DNA of 49,767 bases from Deinococcus radiopugnans ATCC 19172. GTDB lineage: Bacteria > Deinococcota > Deinococci > Deinococcales > Deinococcaceae. Of this stretch, positions 8,618 through 22,788 are shown one piece after another (within the stretch, counting starts at the first letter, position 1; the number at the start of each line of letters is the position of its first letter). Under the pieces are notes generated by a model that did no database searches, was not told the origin of the DNA, and saw nothing but the letters and a program-made list of their open reading frames with translations. The position numbers were made by a program, and so were the translations under genes. The DNA lies in the NCBI RefSeq assembly GCF_006335125.1, contig NZ_VDMO01000027.1, forward strand, positions 1 to 49,767, read 5' to 3'.

Positions 8618-9652
8618 TCAGTCGAGGTCCACGGCCCACCACGCCTCGCGCTGGGCGGCCAGGCGGGCGCGGGGGTCGCCGATGGTGTCCAGGGCGCGGG
8701 CCAGACCCTGCCAGTCCATCTCGCTCATGGGATCGATGGCCAGGGCGCGCTGGTGGAACTGCGCGGCGTCCTTGGACCGGCCCGCCTCGGTGGCGGCGCG
8801 GGCGGCCAGACTGAGGACGCTCATCTGCTTTTGCTCCAGCCGGGCGCGCACGTCGTCCACCCAGGGGCTGTCCGCGCCGGGCAGGAAGGTGCCGTACTGC
8901 CCGGTCAGTTCGCGCATTTCCTCCAGGCCCAGGCTGCCGTGTTCGGCCTGGGTCGCCAGCAGTTCGTAGCGGTACACGTCGTATTCGGGATTCAGGTCGC
9001 CGGCCAGCGCGTAGCGGCGGTTGGCGCTGACCACCGTCTCGCTGCTCAGGCTGCGGCGCAGGCGGTGCAGGGTGGTGTGAAATAGCGAACTGGCGCGGGC
9101 CTCGTCCTTTTCCGGCCACAGCGCCTCGGCGGCCTCCCAGCTGGTGACCTCCTTGTGTTCCAGGAGAAAGAAGAACAGTTCCAGCGCCTTGCGGCTGACC
9201 CATGACACCGGCGTGCCCTGCCAGACCACCTGCGCGGTGCCCAGCGCCTTGGCCTGCATGCCGCCCTCGGCCTGCAGGGTCAGGCCCGCGCGGCGCAACC
9301 GGGCGTCGATGGCGGTGGTCAGGTCCTGCGGCGTGAACGGCTTGGGCAGGTAGTCGTCCGCGCCCAGGTTCATGCCCCGGCGCACGTCGCCGCGCTCGGC
9401 GTGGCTGCTGAGCAGCATGAAGGGAATGGCCGAGTGCTGCTCGTGCTCGCGCAGCTTTTCCAGAAATTCCAGGCCCGTCATGTACGGCATCACCACGTCG
9501 CTGATCACCAGATCGGGGGTGAAGACCTTCAGGAGTTCCAGCGCCTCCACCGGATGGTTGCTGGTCCGCACTTCATGGCCGGCGCGGCTGAGAATCACGC
9601 TGACGAGTTTGAGGATGGCGGCGTCGTCATCCACCACGAGAATGCGGGGCAT
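8618..9652 (-). CDS. Response regulator with BTAD-type output domain
   Basis: A 344-residue two-component response regulator. The receiver domain (1-122) has the acidic pocket D8-D9-D10, phospho-acceptor Asp52 in VISDVVMP and Lys104 in LPKPFT. A winged-helix region (about 140-215, with ALELFFFLLEHKEVTSWEAAEALWP) is followed by a tetratricopeptide-like bacterial transcriptional activation domain (about 225-335), as in SARP/AfsR-type regulators. No sensor kinase lies nearby, so the signal is unknown. ATG 9652 is chosen because TAGACT lies seven bases upstream and the receiver begins there. Divergent from the amidohydrolase. Confidence 0.87.
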   Translation of the reverse strand: MPRILVVDDDAAILKLVSVILSRAGHEVRTSNHPVEALELLKVFTPDLVISDVVMPYMTGLEFLEKLREHEQHSAIPFMLLSSHAERGDVRRGMNLGADDYLPKPFTPQDLTTAIDARLRRAGLTLQAEGGMQAKALGTAQVVWQGTPVSWVSRKALELFFFLLEHKEVTSWEAAEALWPEKDEARASSLFHTTLHRLRRSLSSETVVSANRRYALAGDLNPEYDVYRYELLATQAEHGSLGLEEMRELTGQYGTFLPGADSPWVDDVRARLEQKQMSVLSLAARAATEAGRSKDAAQFHQRALAIDPMSEMDWQGLARALDTIGDPRARLAAQREAWWAVDLD

Positions 9653-9659
9653 ATCCGGC

Positions 9660-9665
9660 AGTCTA
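9660..9665 (-). promoter_or_regulatory. Leaderless-type -10 box for the response regulator
   Basis: Minus-strand TAGACT, seven bases before ATG 9652. Confidence 0.5.
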
Positions 9666-9778
9666 ACAGACGGGTGAGGACCACATGGATGAAAGCTCAT
9701 GGGCGGGTGGGCCAGCAGGGGAAAGCCGCCTGCTGCCATGACCGGGCCGCCTCACCCGGTGGCGGCCCGCATCTGTAT

Positions 9779-9784
9779 TACTCT
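9779..9784 (+). promoter_or_regulatory. Leaderless-type -10 box for the amidohydrolase
   Basis: TACTCT, seven bases before ATG 9792. Confidence 0.5.
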
Positions 9785-9791
9785 GCCGACC

Positions 9792-11306
9792 ATGCCCTCT
9801 CCACTGACCACGGCTCCACTGACGCTGATCCAGGCCCAGGTGATCACCCAGGACCAGACGCTGCCGCGTGCCGGGGCGGTGCTGGTCGGCGGCGGACGCG
9901 TGCTGGCGGTGGGCGAGTTCCCGGAGTTGCGGGCGCTGGCGCCGCGCGCCGAGGTGCGGGATCACCGCGACCTGATTCTGACGCCGGGCCTGTGCGACGC
10001 GCACACCCATCTGGTGGCCTACGGCTTCTCGCTGTCGCAGATCAATCTGCACAGCGCGCGCAGCATCTCGGAGGTGCAGGCCAGAGTTGGGCAGGTGGCG
10101 ATGAACACGCCCGCCGGCACCTGGATTCGCGGCGGCGGCTTTCTGCTGTCCGAGCTGGGGCTCGGTGATTACCCCACGGCGGCGCTGCTGGACGAGGTCA
10201 GCCCGCACCACCCGGTGCAGCTGTACTCGCGCGATCTGCACATGACCTGGGTCAACAGCGCCGCCCTGCGCGCCGCCGGCATCACCGAGGCCACCCCGGA
10301 CCCCGAGGGCGGCCAGATCGTGCGCCCGCTGGGCTGCCTGCTGGAACAGGCCAGCGGGCTGGTGTCGGCCGTGATGCCTGAACCCAGCGAGGCCGAATAT
10401 CTGGCGGCGGCGCGGGTGGGGGCCGACGATCTGGCCTCGCGCGGCTACGTCAGCACGCACACGATGGCCTATGAATCGCCCGGAGCGCCGCGCGCCCTGC
10501 AGACGCTGGCAGCGCGCGGCGAGCTGCCGCTGCGGGTCTGGGCCTGCCTGCCGCACACCCGTCTGGACGCGGCCCGCGAACTGGGGCTCGGCCCCTGCAC
10601 GGGCGGGCTGTTCGGGTGGGGCGGCGTCAAGTTCTTCGCGGACGGCGCGCTGGGCAGCCGCACTGCCTGGCTGCACGCGCCGGGATTCGCGGACGGCTCC
10701 GGCACCGGCATCGCCCTGGACCCGCCCGAACTGATTCGCGAGCGTGGCCTGGAGGCCATCGCGCTGGGGCTGACCCCCGTGACCCACGCCATCGGGGACC
10801 GGGCCAATACCGAGGTGCTGAACGTGTACGACGATCTGCGCGCCGCCGCCGAAGCAAGGGGCCTGCGCCTGCGAATCGAGCATTCCCAGCACCTGCGCCC
10901 CGAGGACATCGCGCGCCACCGGGGCCTGGTGTGCAGCGTGCAGCCCATCCACCTGCAGGCCGACGCGCCCATGATCCGCGAATTGATGCCGCATCTGGCG
11001 GACGGCAGCTACGCCTTCAAATCCCTGATGGAGGCGGGGGCGATTCTGGCCTTCGGCAGCGACGCCCCGGTGGCGGCCCCCGATCCGCGGGCCAGCTTCG
11101 CCGCAGCGGTCACCCGGGTGGACGACGGCGGCGGGCAGCTGGCCCCGCACGAGGCCATGTCCGCCGAGGACGTTCTGTGGGCGCACACGCGCGGCCCCGC
11201 GATGGCGGCGGGCTGGGATGACGAGGGCCACATCCGCCCCGGTGCCCGCGCGGCCTTCACGCTGTGGGACCGGCTGGGGGGTCACGCGCGGGCGCTGGTG
11301 CTTTAA
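9792..11306 (+). CDS. Amidohydrolase family 3 protein (YtcJ-like)
   Basis: A 504-residue metal-dependent hydrolase of the imidazolonepropionase/dihydroorotase superfamily. Seen: the first metal motif H71-T-H73 in GLCDAHTHL, a [15 protein letters not shown] segment typical of family 3, THAIGDRAN carrying a metal-ligand His, IEHSQHL, and GSDAP with the catalytic Asp. The family removes amide or formyl groups from varied substrates and the context gives no clue to this one. The longer frame from 9699 is rejected because TACTCT lies seven bases before ATG 9792. The stop codon overlaps that of the convergent gene at 11303. Confidence 0.87.
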   Translation: MPSPLTTAPLTLIQAQVITQDQTLPRAGAVLVGGGRVLAVGEFPELRALAPRAEVRDHRDLILTPGLCDAHTHLVAYGFSLSQINLHSARSISEVQARVGQVAMNTPAGTWIRGGGFLLSELGLGDYPTAALLDEVSPHHPVQLYSRDLHMTWVNSAALRAAGITEATPDPEGGQIVRPLGCLLEQASGLVSAVMPEPSEAEYLAAARVGADDLASRGYVSTHTMAYESPGAPRALQTLAARGELPLRVWACLPHTRLDAARELGLGPCTGGLFGWGGVKFFADGALGSRTAWLHAPGFADGSGTGIALDPPELIRERGLEAIALGLTPVTHAIGDRANTEVLNVYDDLRAAAEARGLRLRIEHSQHLRPEDIARHRGLVCSVQPIHLQADAPMIRELMPHLADGSYAFKSLMEAGAILAFGSDAPVAAPDPRASFAAAVTRVDDGGGQLAPHEAMSAEDVLWAHTRGPAMAAGWDDEGHIRPGARAAFTLWDRLGGHARALVL

Positions 11307-11815
11307 GCGTCCGGTGCAGCCAGCGGGGCCAGTTTCAGGGTTACGGTGTGCAGCCGTTCCTGGCCCGCGCCACCCCCAAATTTGCCGATGTACAGGCTGC
11401 CGTCCTCCCTGACCGCCACCGCGAAGACCAGTTGCCCGCCCACCGATTGAAAGGGCAGGTTGCGGGAGAGCCGCGTCCACTCATCGGCCCCGATGCGCAG
11501 GGCGCTCAGGCCGGTGATCAGCTGGTACTCCAGATCGGCGGGCAGCGCTTCCGTGGTGGCGGTCTTTTCCGGCGCCTTGCGCTCCCAGCACAGCGAGAGA
11601 GTCTGGGTCTGGGCGCTGGTCGCCTCTCCCGTGGCCGTGACCAGCCGCCACTCGAAGCCGCCGCCCGCCTTTTCAGACAGTACCGTTTTCAGCTCCAGCT
11701 CGATGTGCTGCACCACCAGCGCGCTGGGATCGCCGCCCTCACGGCCAAAGTCCCGGGCGACGCTGGCCTGCACCGCCGTCACGAAGTCCAGCACCGACAC
11801 GGCTCTGTTGGGCAT
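11303..11815 (-). CDS. Unknown protein with possible Trypco2-like domain
   Basis: A 170-residue protein with no signal peptide or membrane helix. Residues about 6-75 ([14 protein letters not shown]... then [37 protein letters not shown]) resemble the trypsin-co-occurring domain 2 pattern: an N-terminal helix, a VxxIELEL strand, a glycine break and a basic-to-polar strand pair. That domain is known next to trypsin-like proteases and NTPases in bacterial conflict systems. The second half (about 95-165) looks like another small alpha/beta domain that I do not recognise. ATG 11815 has an AGGAGA ribosome site, and yebC lies 30 bases upstream on the same strand, so an operon is likely. No protease is adjacent. 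The domain call rests on pattern memory only. Confidence 0.5.
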   Translation of the reverse strand: MPNRAVSVLDFVTAVQASVARDFGREGGDPSALVVQHIELELKTVLSEKAGGGFEWRLVTATGEATSAQTQTLSLCWERKAPEKTATTEALPADLEYQLITGLSALRIGADEWTRLSRNLPFQSVGGQLVFAVAVREDGSLYIGKFGGGAGQERLHTVTLKLAPLAAPDA

Positions 11816-11845
11816 GTCTTTCTCCTGAAAGCGGGGTGGGTCCGG

Positions 11846-12583
<738 letters not shown>

Positions 12584-12592
12584 TAGAGGGGC

Positions 12593-12621
12593 ATTCTAGC
12601 GTGACCGGGGAGGCGCTCCAA
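12593..12621 (-). promoter_or_regulatory. Sigma-70-type promoter for yebC
   Basis: Minus strand: TTGGAG (12616-12621), 17-base spacer, TAGAAT (12593-12598), then nine bases to ATG 12583. The leader would be only a few bases. Confidence 0.6.
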
Positions 12622-12712
12622 GAAGAGGCTCAGGGCAGAAGAGACTCAGGGCAGACGAACCTCTACGAACGGCTGGCGGGGTGGGCCGCGTCGGCCGGTG
12701 TGCTGCGGCGAG

Positions 12713-15349
12713 CTATCTTTCCAGGCGCCGGAGCAATTCGGCCTGGGTCAATCCCGGCGCGATCAGCCAGCCCTGCATGCTGGGGCAGCCCATGTCGCGC
12801 AGCAGCGACGCCTGCTGCTCGGTCTCGACCCCCTCGGCCACCACGCCCAGTCCGAACGCGGCGGCCAGCGTCAGCGTCGCCCCGACGATGGCGCAGCTGT
12901 CCCGCCCCGCCTTGTCCGGCTGGCCCAGATCCTGAATGAACGACTGGTCGATCTTGAGTTCGTCGACCTGCAGCTGGCGCAGGAACAGCAGGGTGGAGTA
13001 GCCGGTGCCGAAATCGTCCACCGAGACGCGGGCGCCCCAGGCCCGCACCTGCTCGAGGGTGGACTGCAGACCCGCCAGATCGCTGACCAGCGCGGTTTCG
13101 GTCAGTTCGATGATCAGCCGGTGGGGACCGAGACCGTGACGCCGCGCGGCGGCCTCCAGCGTTGCCTGAAATTGCGGGTGTTGCACCTGCAGCACCGAGA
13201 CGTTGATGCTGAGGGTCAGGTCCGGATCGGGCCAGCGGGCCGCGTCCCGGCAGGCGCGCTCGAAGACCCAGCGGCCCAGGCGGTCCATCAGCCCCAGGCT
13301 CTCGGCCATGGGAATGAACTCCGAGGGGGCGATGTTGCCGATCTCGGGATGGACCCAGCGCAGCAGCGCCTCCACGCCGACGATGCGGCGGTCCGCGACC
13401 GACACCTGCGGCTGGTACACCAGCGACAGCTGATCCTCCTCGATGGCCCGGTGCAGCGCGTTTTCCAGCTCGAAACCGAAGATGCTGGGGCGGGTGGTGG
13501 GCGCGTATACGCTGGCGGCGCGGCCCGTGCGCTTGGCGACGTACATGGCGCTGTCGGCCTGCTGCAGCAGCGTCTCGAGGTCCGCGGCGGTGGACGGATA
13601 CACGCTCCAGCCCAGCGCCAGACCGATGTGCACCAGCCGGCCCTCCAGCGTGAAGGGTTCGCCCAGCATCCCGGACAGCGCGGCGCTCACCTCGTCCATC
13701 CGTGCGGGCTCGCCGATCACGAACGCAAATTCGTCGCCGCCCAGCCGGGTCAGATGCTGCAAGGGCAGGTGCCCGGCCACCGCCCGCAGGCGCCCGGCGA
13801 AGGCCTGCAGCAGCCGGTCACCGATGGCGTGCCCCAGACTGTCGTTGACCGTCTTGAAGCGGTTGAGATCAAGTACGCCCAGGGCCAGGGCGCCGCCGGT
13901 CTCGCCGGCCTGGGTCAGGGTCAAGGCGGCCTGCCGCGCGAAACCGCTGCGGTTCAGCAGTCCGGTGAGCGGGTCGTGGTAGGCCAGCCACTGCAATTGC
14001 TGACGCTGCTGGTGGTGCTCGATCACCAGCGCGATGTGGCCGGCGCCGCCGCTCAGCACCTCGCTGGCCTGATCGGGCACGGTGAGCGGATCAGGATGCA
14101 GCAGGGCCAGCGTGCCCAGCAGGGTCCGCTGCGAGTCGTACAGCGCCAGCCCGGTCGAGGTCTGGAATCCGGCGGCCTGATCGTACGCCCCGAACGGATC
14201 GTGCGTGGTCAGCGTCCGTCCCAGACGCTGTGGATCGTGCTGCGCCCAGAAACCGCGCAACTGCTCCGCCGAGCGGCTGCCGATCCAGCGGCACACGCCG
14301 TCAGGCAGCCGGTCACCGTACACCTGCAGCGTTTCTCCCTCGGCGAGAATCAGCACGGCGGTCCAGGACGGCAGGACCTGCTGCATGCCGCGCAGCATCT
14401 GGTTGATGGCCACCGGCAACGGGGCGTCCCGCAGCGCCGCCAGGGTGGCCGCCATGAAGTTCTGCAAGAAGGCCCGCTCGCGCCGGCGGGTGGTCACGTC
14501 GCGCAGCACCACGGTCCAGTGCGTGAGCTGGTCCGGGGTCAGGTACGCCGGCGTAAACGACACCTCGAACCACAGGTCGAGGTCCGGCAGATGCACGTCT
14601 TCCATCCGAATGGCAGCGGTGTGGTGGCGCAACTCCTCCAGGACGTTCTCGATGACCTGCCGGTCGCGCGGCCCACTGACCCAGGCCAGCGGATCGGCGT
14701 GAAAGGGGTGAATCTGGGCGCCGGGCGGGTCGTCGTCCAGTTGCCGCAGCACCGGGTTAGCGTGGATGATCTGGCGGTAGGTGGGGCCGGGCCGGACGTC
14801 CAGAATGGCCAGCGGGTCCGCCGACACCTGAATCAGGCTCTCGAGCAGCTGCAACCGTTCCGATTGCCACGCCGTGAACGTCACGTCGCGCGCGAAGCAC
14901 AGCATCAGACTGAGGGGGCCATTGGCGTCCTCGAAGATCGGCACGGCCACCCGGTGGGTCAGCTGCGGCGCGTCCAGATGCGGGCGCGTGGACGCTTCCT
15001 GCCACTCGACCCGCGCGCGGGTCTGCGCGGCCAGCTGAAAGTGGGCCTCCCGCTCCAGGGCGGTGGCTTCGGGTCTACCCTCGGCGGCCAGCACCTCATG
15101 GACGGTGCAGCCGAGGGCCTGCGCCCGCCGCTCGGCATCGGGGCAGGCGTGCGGATTGATGTAGACGTACCGGCCTGCCGGGTCCTGCACGGTCAGGCCC
15201 AGCGGCAGTTCCTCCAGGACGCGCTGGTAAAACGACACGGTGTCCAGCAGTTCCTGCACGGGGCGCAGCGTCATCAGCGCCACCGGTTTTCCGCTGGGCA
15301 GGGTCAACCGCAGTCCGCAGCCGAAGGTGTCGTACACGTGAAGCCACAC
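12713..15349 (-). CDS. PAS / GAF / GGDEF / EAL cyclic-di-GMP protein
   Basis: An 878-residue bifunctional-type signalling protein. In order: two PAS-like sensor regions (about 30-150 and 165-285), a GAF-like region (about 300-440), a GGDEF domain (about 450-610) with intact GGDEF near residue 538, and an EAL domain (about 625-875) with VEALLRW near 659, DDFGTGYS and the ELKIDQSF stretch. Both active sites look intact, so it could make or degrade cyclic di-GMP. No transmembrane helix is clear, so it is probably soluble. GTG 15349 gives the longest product; ATG 15274 is an alternative beginning just before the first PAS region. Confidence 0.88.
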   Translation of the reverse strand: MWLHVYDTFGCGLRLTLPSGKPVALMTLRPVQELLDTVSFYQRVLEELPLGLTVQDPAGRYVYINPHACPDAERRAQALGCTVHEVLAAEGRPEATALEREAHFQLAAQTRARVEWQEASTRPHLDAPQLTHRVAVPIFEDANGPLSLMLCFARDVTFTAWQSERLQLLESLIQVSADPLAILDVRPGPTYRQIIHANPVLRQLDDDPPGAQIHPFHADPLAWVSGPRDRQVIENVLEELRHHTAAIRMEDVHLPDLDLWFEVSFTPAYLTPDQLTHWTVVLRDVTTRRRERAFLQNFMAATLAALRDAPLPVAINQMLRGMQQVLPSWTAVLILAEGETLQVYGDRLPDGVCRWIGSRSAEQLRGFWAQHDPQRLGRTLTTHDPFGAYDQAAGFQTSTGLALYDSQRTLLGTLALLHPDPLTVPDQASEVLSGGAGHIALVIEHHQQRQQLQWLAYHDPLTGLLNRSGFARQAALTLTQAGETGGALALGVLDLNRFKTVNDSLGHAIGDRLLQAFAGRLRAVAGHLPLQHLTRLGGDEFAFVIGEPARMDEVSAALSGMLGEPFTLEGRLVHIGLALGWSVYPSTAADLETLLQQADSAMYVAKRTGRAASVYAPTTRPSIFGFELENALHRAIEEDQLSLVYQPQVSVADRRIVGVEALLRWVHPEIGNIAPSEFIPMAESLGLMDRLGRWVFERACRDAARWPDPDLTLSINVSVLQVQHPQFQATLEAAARRHGLGPHRLIIELTETALVSDLAGLQSTLEQVRAWGARVSVDDFGTGYSTLLFLRQLQVDELKIDQSFIQDLGQPDKAGRDSCAIVGATLTLAAAFGLGVVAEGVETEQQASLLRDMGCPSMQGWLIAPGLTQAELLRRLER

Positions 15350-15693
15350 TCATTCGACCTGAACCCTACCGGCTGGAGCCGCACGCATGGGTGAAATCAC
15401 AGACATCGGGGGGTCCGCGCGGCGTGCCGGGAAAGTGGCCGCCACCAGAAAGGCGGCAGTGCGGCGTGGTCTGGGACGGGCTGATCTCCCCGAAAAGACC
15501 GGGCGAGGAACAGACGGGCGCAGCCTGGAACGGAGATCCACAGCAGGGACTCTAGCTGAGCGGGTCTCACAGCCGTCTTGCGCTGGGCGGAATGAGGTCA
15601 CGCCCCGGCTTCGCTGCCGCCGTGGAGCTGGAGGGGTGGCCCCGGCGAACCGTCAGGGGTCACGGCGGCAAATCAGCAGAAGGAGCGGCTCCT
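15350..15693. other. Intergenic region, no gene seen
   Basis: GC-rich sequence between two minus-strand genes. It probably holds the promoter of the GGDEF/EAL gene at its left end. A short palindrome GAAGGAG/CTCCTTC at 15679-15695 sits at the methyltransferase stop and may be a weak terminator. Confidence 0.4.
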
Positions 15694-16443
15694 TCAGGTC
15701 CGGAGCTTTCGCTGCCGCCGGACCCGCGGTGGGGAGGGGGCCAGGGCAGCGGCGGCCCGCTGCGGCCGGTGGGCCAGCCAGATGGTGTGGCGTGCCCCCT
15801 TGCCGGGCCGGGCGCGCACCGTCCGCACGTCGACCTCGAAGCCTGCCTGCCGCAGTCGCCGGGTAAAGCGGTCATCCGGGGTGGCGGACCAGACGGCCAG
15901 CACGCCGCCGGGCCGCAGGGTCCGCTGCGCGGCGGCCAGTCCGGGCGGCGAGTACAGCCAGCCGTTGCCGTGGTGCGTCATGCCCTCGGGGCCGTTGTCC
16001 ACGTCCAGCAGCACCGCGTCGTAGGCGGCCTGACCCCGCCGCAGCAGCTCGGCCACGTCGCCCACATGAACGTGGGTGCGGGGGTCATTCAGCGGAAAGC
16101 CCGCGCACTCGCCCAGCGGGCCTTGGTTCCACTCGATGACCTCCGGCACCAGTTCGGCCACTGTGACCACGCCGTCTGGCCCCAGCGCCTTCAGGGCGGC
16201 GGCCAGCGTAAAGCCCATGCCCAGGCCCCCGACGAGCACGCGCGGCGCCGGGCGACTGGCGATCACCGCGCAGCCCAGTTCGGCCAGCGCGTCTTCGGAG
16301 GCGTGCATGCGGCTGTTCATCAACTCGCTGACATAGCCCGAGATCTGAATGGAGAACTCCAGCTGGTCTCCATGGCGGTACAGGCACAGCTCCTGCTGCG
16401 TGCCAGGAATGGGGGCGCGGGCCAGCGGCACCCAGGGGATCAC
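15694..16443 (-). CDS. Spermidine-synthase-like methyltransferase
   Basis: A 249-residue protein with the spermidine-synthase-type Rossmann fold. Seen: a short N-terminal beta region (LYRHGDQLEFSIQI), the glycine motif VLVGGLGMGFTLAAAL, an acidic end VAELVPEVIEWN for cofactor binding, and a D-V-D-N-G-P loop where true spermidine synthases carry D-x-x-D-P. The polyamine-binding Tyr and Asp residues are not evident, so it is better described as a SAM-dependent methyltransferase-like protein. The C-terminus is basic (about the last 12 residues). The start is GTG 16443; no clear ribosome site or -10 box is seen, so it is uncertain. Confidence 0.75.
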   Translation of the reverse strand: MIPWVPLARAPIPGTQQELCLYRHGDQLEFSIQISGYVSELMNSRMHASEDALAELGCAVIASRPAPRVLVGGLGMGFTLAAALKALGPDGVVTVAELVPEVIEWNQGPLGECAGFPLNDPRTHVHVGDVAELLRRGQAAYDAVLLDVDNGPEGMTHHGNGWLYSPPGLAAAQRTLRPGGVLAVWSATPDDRFTRRLRQAGFEVDVRTVRARPGKGARHTIWLAHRPQRAAAALAPSPPRVRRQRKLRT

Positions 16444-17099
16444 GCCGCGTCCAGTGGCGGGCGCGCTATTCGGGGATGGTCAAGAACGATGTCAGCGGTC
16501 GGGAGTCGTAGGCGCACGGTCTGACTCTACCGGCCCCCGTCCGTTCTGGCACCTGCTCTCGTTGCATATGGGTGACTTCCAGGCCATGCACAGCATCTGG
16601 CGACGGGGTGGTTTTTTCCTCTGCGCTGGCCTTTGCCTGTTGTCGTATACCAAGAGGACACGCAGACCGGTGGGACAGGGTGCCCAGATGGGATTTTTCC
16701 ATCTGGAAGGCAGCACTAAGGCAGATTGAGGCACCGAGCGGACAGCAAACCAAGCCAGCGGAAGGGCTCTACAGCACACGCCACTGCCCATATGGCGGTC
16801 GCCAACCGCTCTCATCTTTGCCCAGACTGCTGTGGCCCTGTCTCTCACCGCGTCTGGGTTTCCGGGCGGCCCACTGCGAGTGACTTCTGGCCTGCCCGTA
16901 TTCTGCACCTCCTCCGGGACTCGACAGTGCCCGACTGGACGGCGGCCCCCAACCCCCGCAGGCGGCTGCATGGGCTGGCAGCGCCTCCCACCCCAGGCAG
17001 CCCCACCGGGGCGAACAGCCCAGGTGAAGCCGACAGGTCAGACCCGAAGGCCGGACAACTCCGTGGACACGGATCTGCAGCGAACTCCAGTGCGAAGCC
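16444..17099. other. Unassigned 650-base stretch
   Basis: No reading frame on either strand has recognisable motifs. The sequence is less GC-rich in its middle than the flanking genes. It holds a hairpin CCAGATGG/CCATCTGG (16684-16691 with 16699-16706) with a T-rich loop. It may be a decayed gene or mobile-element remnant; I cannot say which. Confidence 0.4.
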
Positions 17100-18025
17100 T
17101 CAGGACACTGGAGGCATGGCGCAGGGGCGTCCATTTTTCCAGCGCAGGGGGGCGGCGTGCAGTTGTCGCCGGGTGTGCCCGGCGTCCCAGGCATGAAAGA
17201 TCAGGACGTCCTGGCCGTTCAGGGTGGTGACGCTGGTGTGGCCGGGGCCGCGCAACGTTCCGGCGCTGTGCAGCACGTTCGCCCCCGGCACGGGTTCGGT
17301 CCACGGGCCGAGCGGGTGGTCCGCGACCGCGTGGCCGACGCCGTAGCTCTCGTTGATCCACGCGCCGCCCGAGTACAGCAGGTGAAATAGCCCGTCTCGA
17401 AAGAGCACGAAGGGCCCCTCCAGGGTGTGCCAGTCGTACACACCGCCGTACATGGCCCGCCCCGCCTGGTAACGCTGCCAGTCGCCGCTGGCGCGCAGGA
17501 TGGTCTGCGCGTCGCCCAGCCGGGTCATGTCGTGCAGCGGGGCGACGGCCAGCACAGTGCCGGGGCGTGCACTGCCCAGATTGTCACGCGCGAAGAACAG
17601 CCACCACGTTCCGTCCGGGGCCTGAAACGGGTGAGGATCAATGGCGAACGGCTCGTCCGGCGTCAGGTTCAGGCCCCGGTCCACGAATGGCCCCAGCGGG
17701 TGCGCTGCCGCTGCCACCCGCAGATGGTGGCCCTGATCACCGTGACCCACCGAGGAGTACAGGTAAAAAGTGTCGTTCGCGCGGGCGACCTCGGGAGCCC
17801 AGTAGTCCATCCGCTCCGTGCTCAGAGGCTCCAGCACGCCGCCGTGCGGGGTCCAGTTCACCAGATCCGGCGAGGACAGCGCCTCGAAGGCCCGCCTCCC
17901 CAGCTCCCCGTGTTGGCCGGTGCCGTAGGCGTAGTAGGTGCCGTCTACGTTCAGCACGAAGGGATCGGCGAAGTCGCCGGAATACAGCGGGCCGGGCGGC
18001 AGCGAGACGGCTGAATCGGGATCGC

Positions 18026-18029
<4 letters not shown>
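17100..18029 (-). CDS. Glycoside hydrolase family 43, cytoplasmic
   Basis: A 309-residue five-bladed beta-propeller glycosidase, expected to remove arabinose or xylose units from plant-derived oligosaccharides. The triad is visible: Asp in GDFADPFVL near residue 22, Asp in AIDPHPF near 131 and Glu in LEGPFVL near 204. [18 protein letters not shown] is the usual GH43 blade. There is no signal peptide, so it probably acts on imported sugars. ATG 18029 overlaps the stop of the preceding secreted GH43 (ATGA), so the two are translationally coupled. Last gene of the five-gene glycan operon. Exact specificity is not deducible. Confidence 0.88.
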
Positions 18030-19096
<1,067 letters not shown>

Positions 19097-19098
19097 AC

Positions 19099-19958
19099 TC
19101 ACTCCTTGAGGCCGGTGGTGGACAGGCCCGCTTCCAGAAAGCGCTGCGCCAGCAGGTAGGCGATCAGCGCGGGCACTGCCGCCAGGGTGGTGGCGGCCAT
19201 CAACTTGCCGTACTCGGTCACGTACCTCTGCGAGAAGGTGGTGATGCCCACCGGCAGCGTCATCTTGTCGACGTCGGTGACGGTGAACAGCGGCCACAGG
19301 AAGTTGTTCCACGAGCCCATAAAGGCGAACACCGCCAGCGTCGCCAGCGAGGGAACGCTCAGCGGCAGGATGATCCGCCACAGGATCTGCAGGCTGTTGG
19401 CGCCGTCCAGCCGCGCGGCCTCTTCCAGCTCGCGCGGAATGCCCAGGAAGAACTGGCGCAGCAGGAACACGCCGAACACCCCGCTCAGCCCCGGCCAGAT
19501 CAGCGCGTGGTACGAGTTGATCCAGTCGAAATTGAGCATCATGATGTAGGTGGGAATCAGGGTGACGATGCCGGGAATCATCAGGCTGGACAGGATGAAC
19601 CAGAACCAGGCATTGCGCCCCGGAAAACGCATGCGCGCCAGCGGGTAGGCGGTCAGCGCGCACAGCCCGACGTGCAGCACGGTAAAGGCCAGCGCCACGT
19701 ACAGTGAATTGCCGGTCCAGCGCAGGATGTTGCCGTCCGGCGAGGTCAGCACCTCACGGTAGTTGTCGAGGGTGGGCCGCGTGGGAATCCACTGCACCGG
19801 CAGCGAGATCGCGTCGGCTTCGGTCTTGAACGAGGTGGAGATCATCCAGTAGACCGGGGCCAGAAAGATCAGTGCCAGCACGCACAGCAGCACGAAGCGC
19901 GGCAGATCACGTGGCATCCGGCGGCGGACCCGCCGGGCGGTGGTGGGGGCAGCACCGG

Positions 19959-19962
<4 letters not shown>
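19099..19962 (-). CDS. ABC sugar transporter permease (MalG/AraQ type)
   Basis: A 287-residue inner-membrane permease with six hydrophobic helices. The ATPase-contact loop [21 protein letters not shown] carries the EAA...G motif, and [11 protein letters not shown] near the C-terminus is typical of the MalG side. It pairs with the permease encoded immediately upstream; ATG 19962 overlaps that gene's stop (ATGA). The secreted GH43 starts two bases after its stop. No ATP-binding subunit is encoded in the operon, so a shared MsmK/UgpC-type ATPase elsewhere is likely. Confidence 0.9.
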
Positions 19963-20906
<944 letters not shown>

Positions 20907-20960
20907 GAACGGGATACCTCGCGCAGTCACGCTTCAACGTGGACGCCGGTCATCATGGAC

Positions 20961-20981
20961 GCCGGGCGCAGGAAGCCCGGC
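20961..20981 (-). promoter_or_regulatory. Intercistronic hairpin after the binding-protein gene
   Basis: GCCGGGC/GCCCGGC with a seven-base loop sits between the binding-protein stop and the permease start. Such hairpins often let binding-protein mRNA outlast permease mRNA. No T-run follows. Confidence 0.5.
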
Positions 20982-21029
20982 CGCCCTCGCCCCGACATCA
21001 GAGGCAAAGGCACCGGGCCGCCGCCTGTG

Positions 21030-22376
<1,347 letters not shown>

Positions 22377-22469
22377 GGTGAACCTCCTGAGAACAGGGGC
22401 GCGGCAGGACCGCAGCGCGCCATGCGGCGGTGGATGCAGGCCATGACCGGACGACAGGCCGTGGCGGCC

Positions 22470-22488
22470 ACGAATTGAGGGTATTCGT
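22470..22488. promoter_or_regulatory. Candidate operator of the glycan operon
   Basis: ACGAAT-seven bases-ATTCGT is a perfect inverted repeat lying just downstream of the operon's -10 box, where a LacI- or GntR-type repressor could block transcription. No regulator gene is adjacent. Confidence 0.55.
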
Positions 22489-22493
22489 CCGCA

Positions 22494-22522
22494 AGCGTAT
22501 CTCTATGTGCGGGGACCGTCAA
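22494..22522 (-). promoter_or_regulatory. Sigma-70-type promoter of the glycan operon
   Basis: Minus strand: TTGACG (22517-22522), 17-base spacer, TACGCT (22494-22499). It would give a leader of about 110 bases before GTG 22376. Confidence 0.6.
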
Positions 22523-22653
22523 TCAGATCAGTGAAGACTCAAGGGAATCTGAGGTGGTCTGGCGTCGTTCGCCCGCCGGGCAATTTTGAGGTGCTGAGTT
22601 CTGATAGGTCAGACTCCCAGGACTACTGCACACACGCCGACCGCAAAACTGAC

Positions 22654-22685
22654 CAAAAAAAGAAACCTCGTCCAGGACGAGGTTT
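22654..22685 (-). terminator. Intrinsic terminator of the tRNA operon
   Basis: Minus strand: AAACCTCGTCC/GGACGAGGTTT with a one-base apex, followed by C and a run of seven T. A strong rho-independent terminator directly after tRNA-Arg. Confidence 0.9.
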
Positions 22686-22688
22686 CGC

Positions 22689-22765
<77 letters not shown>

Positions 22766-22788
22766 ACATGTGTAGGGTGGCAGCGCTG

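Noticed and set aside
19097..19663. One long frame fusing permease-region sequence to the secreted GH43
   Set aside because: The upstream part is out of frame with the permease; ATG 19096 has a ribosome site and a signal peptide follows at once.
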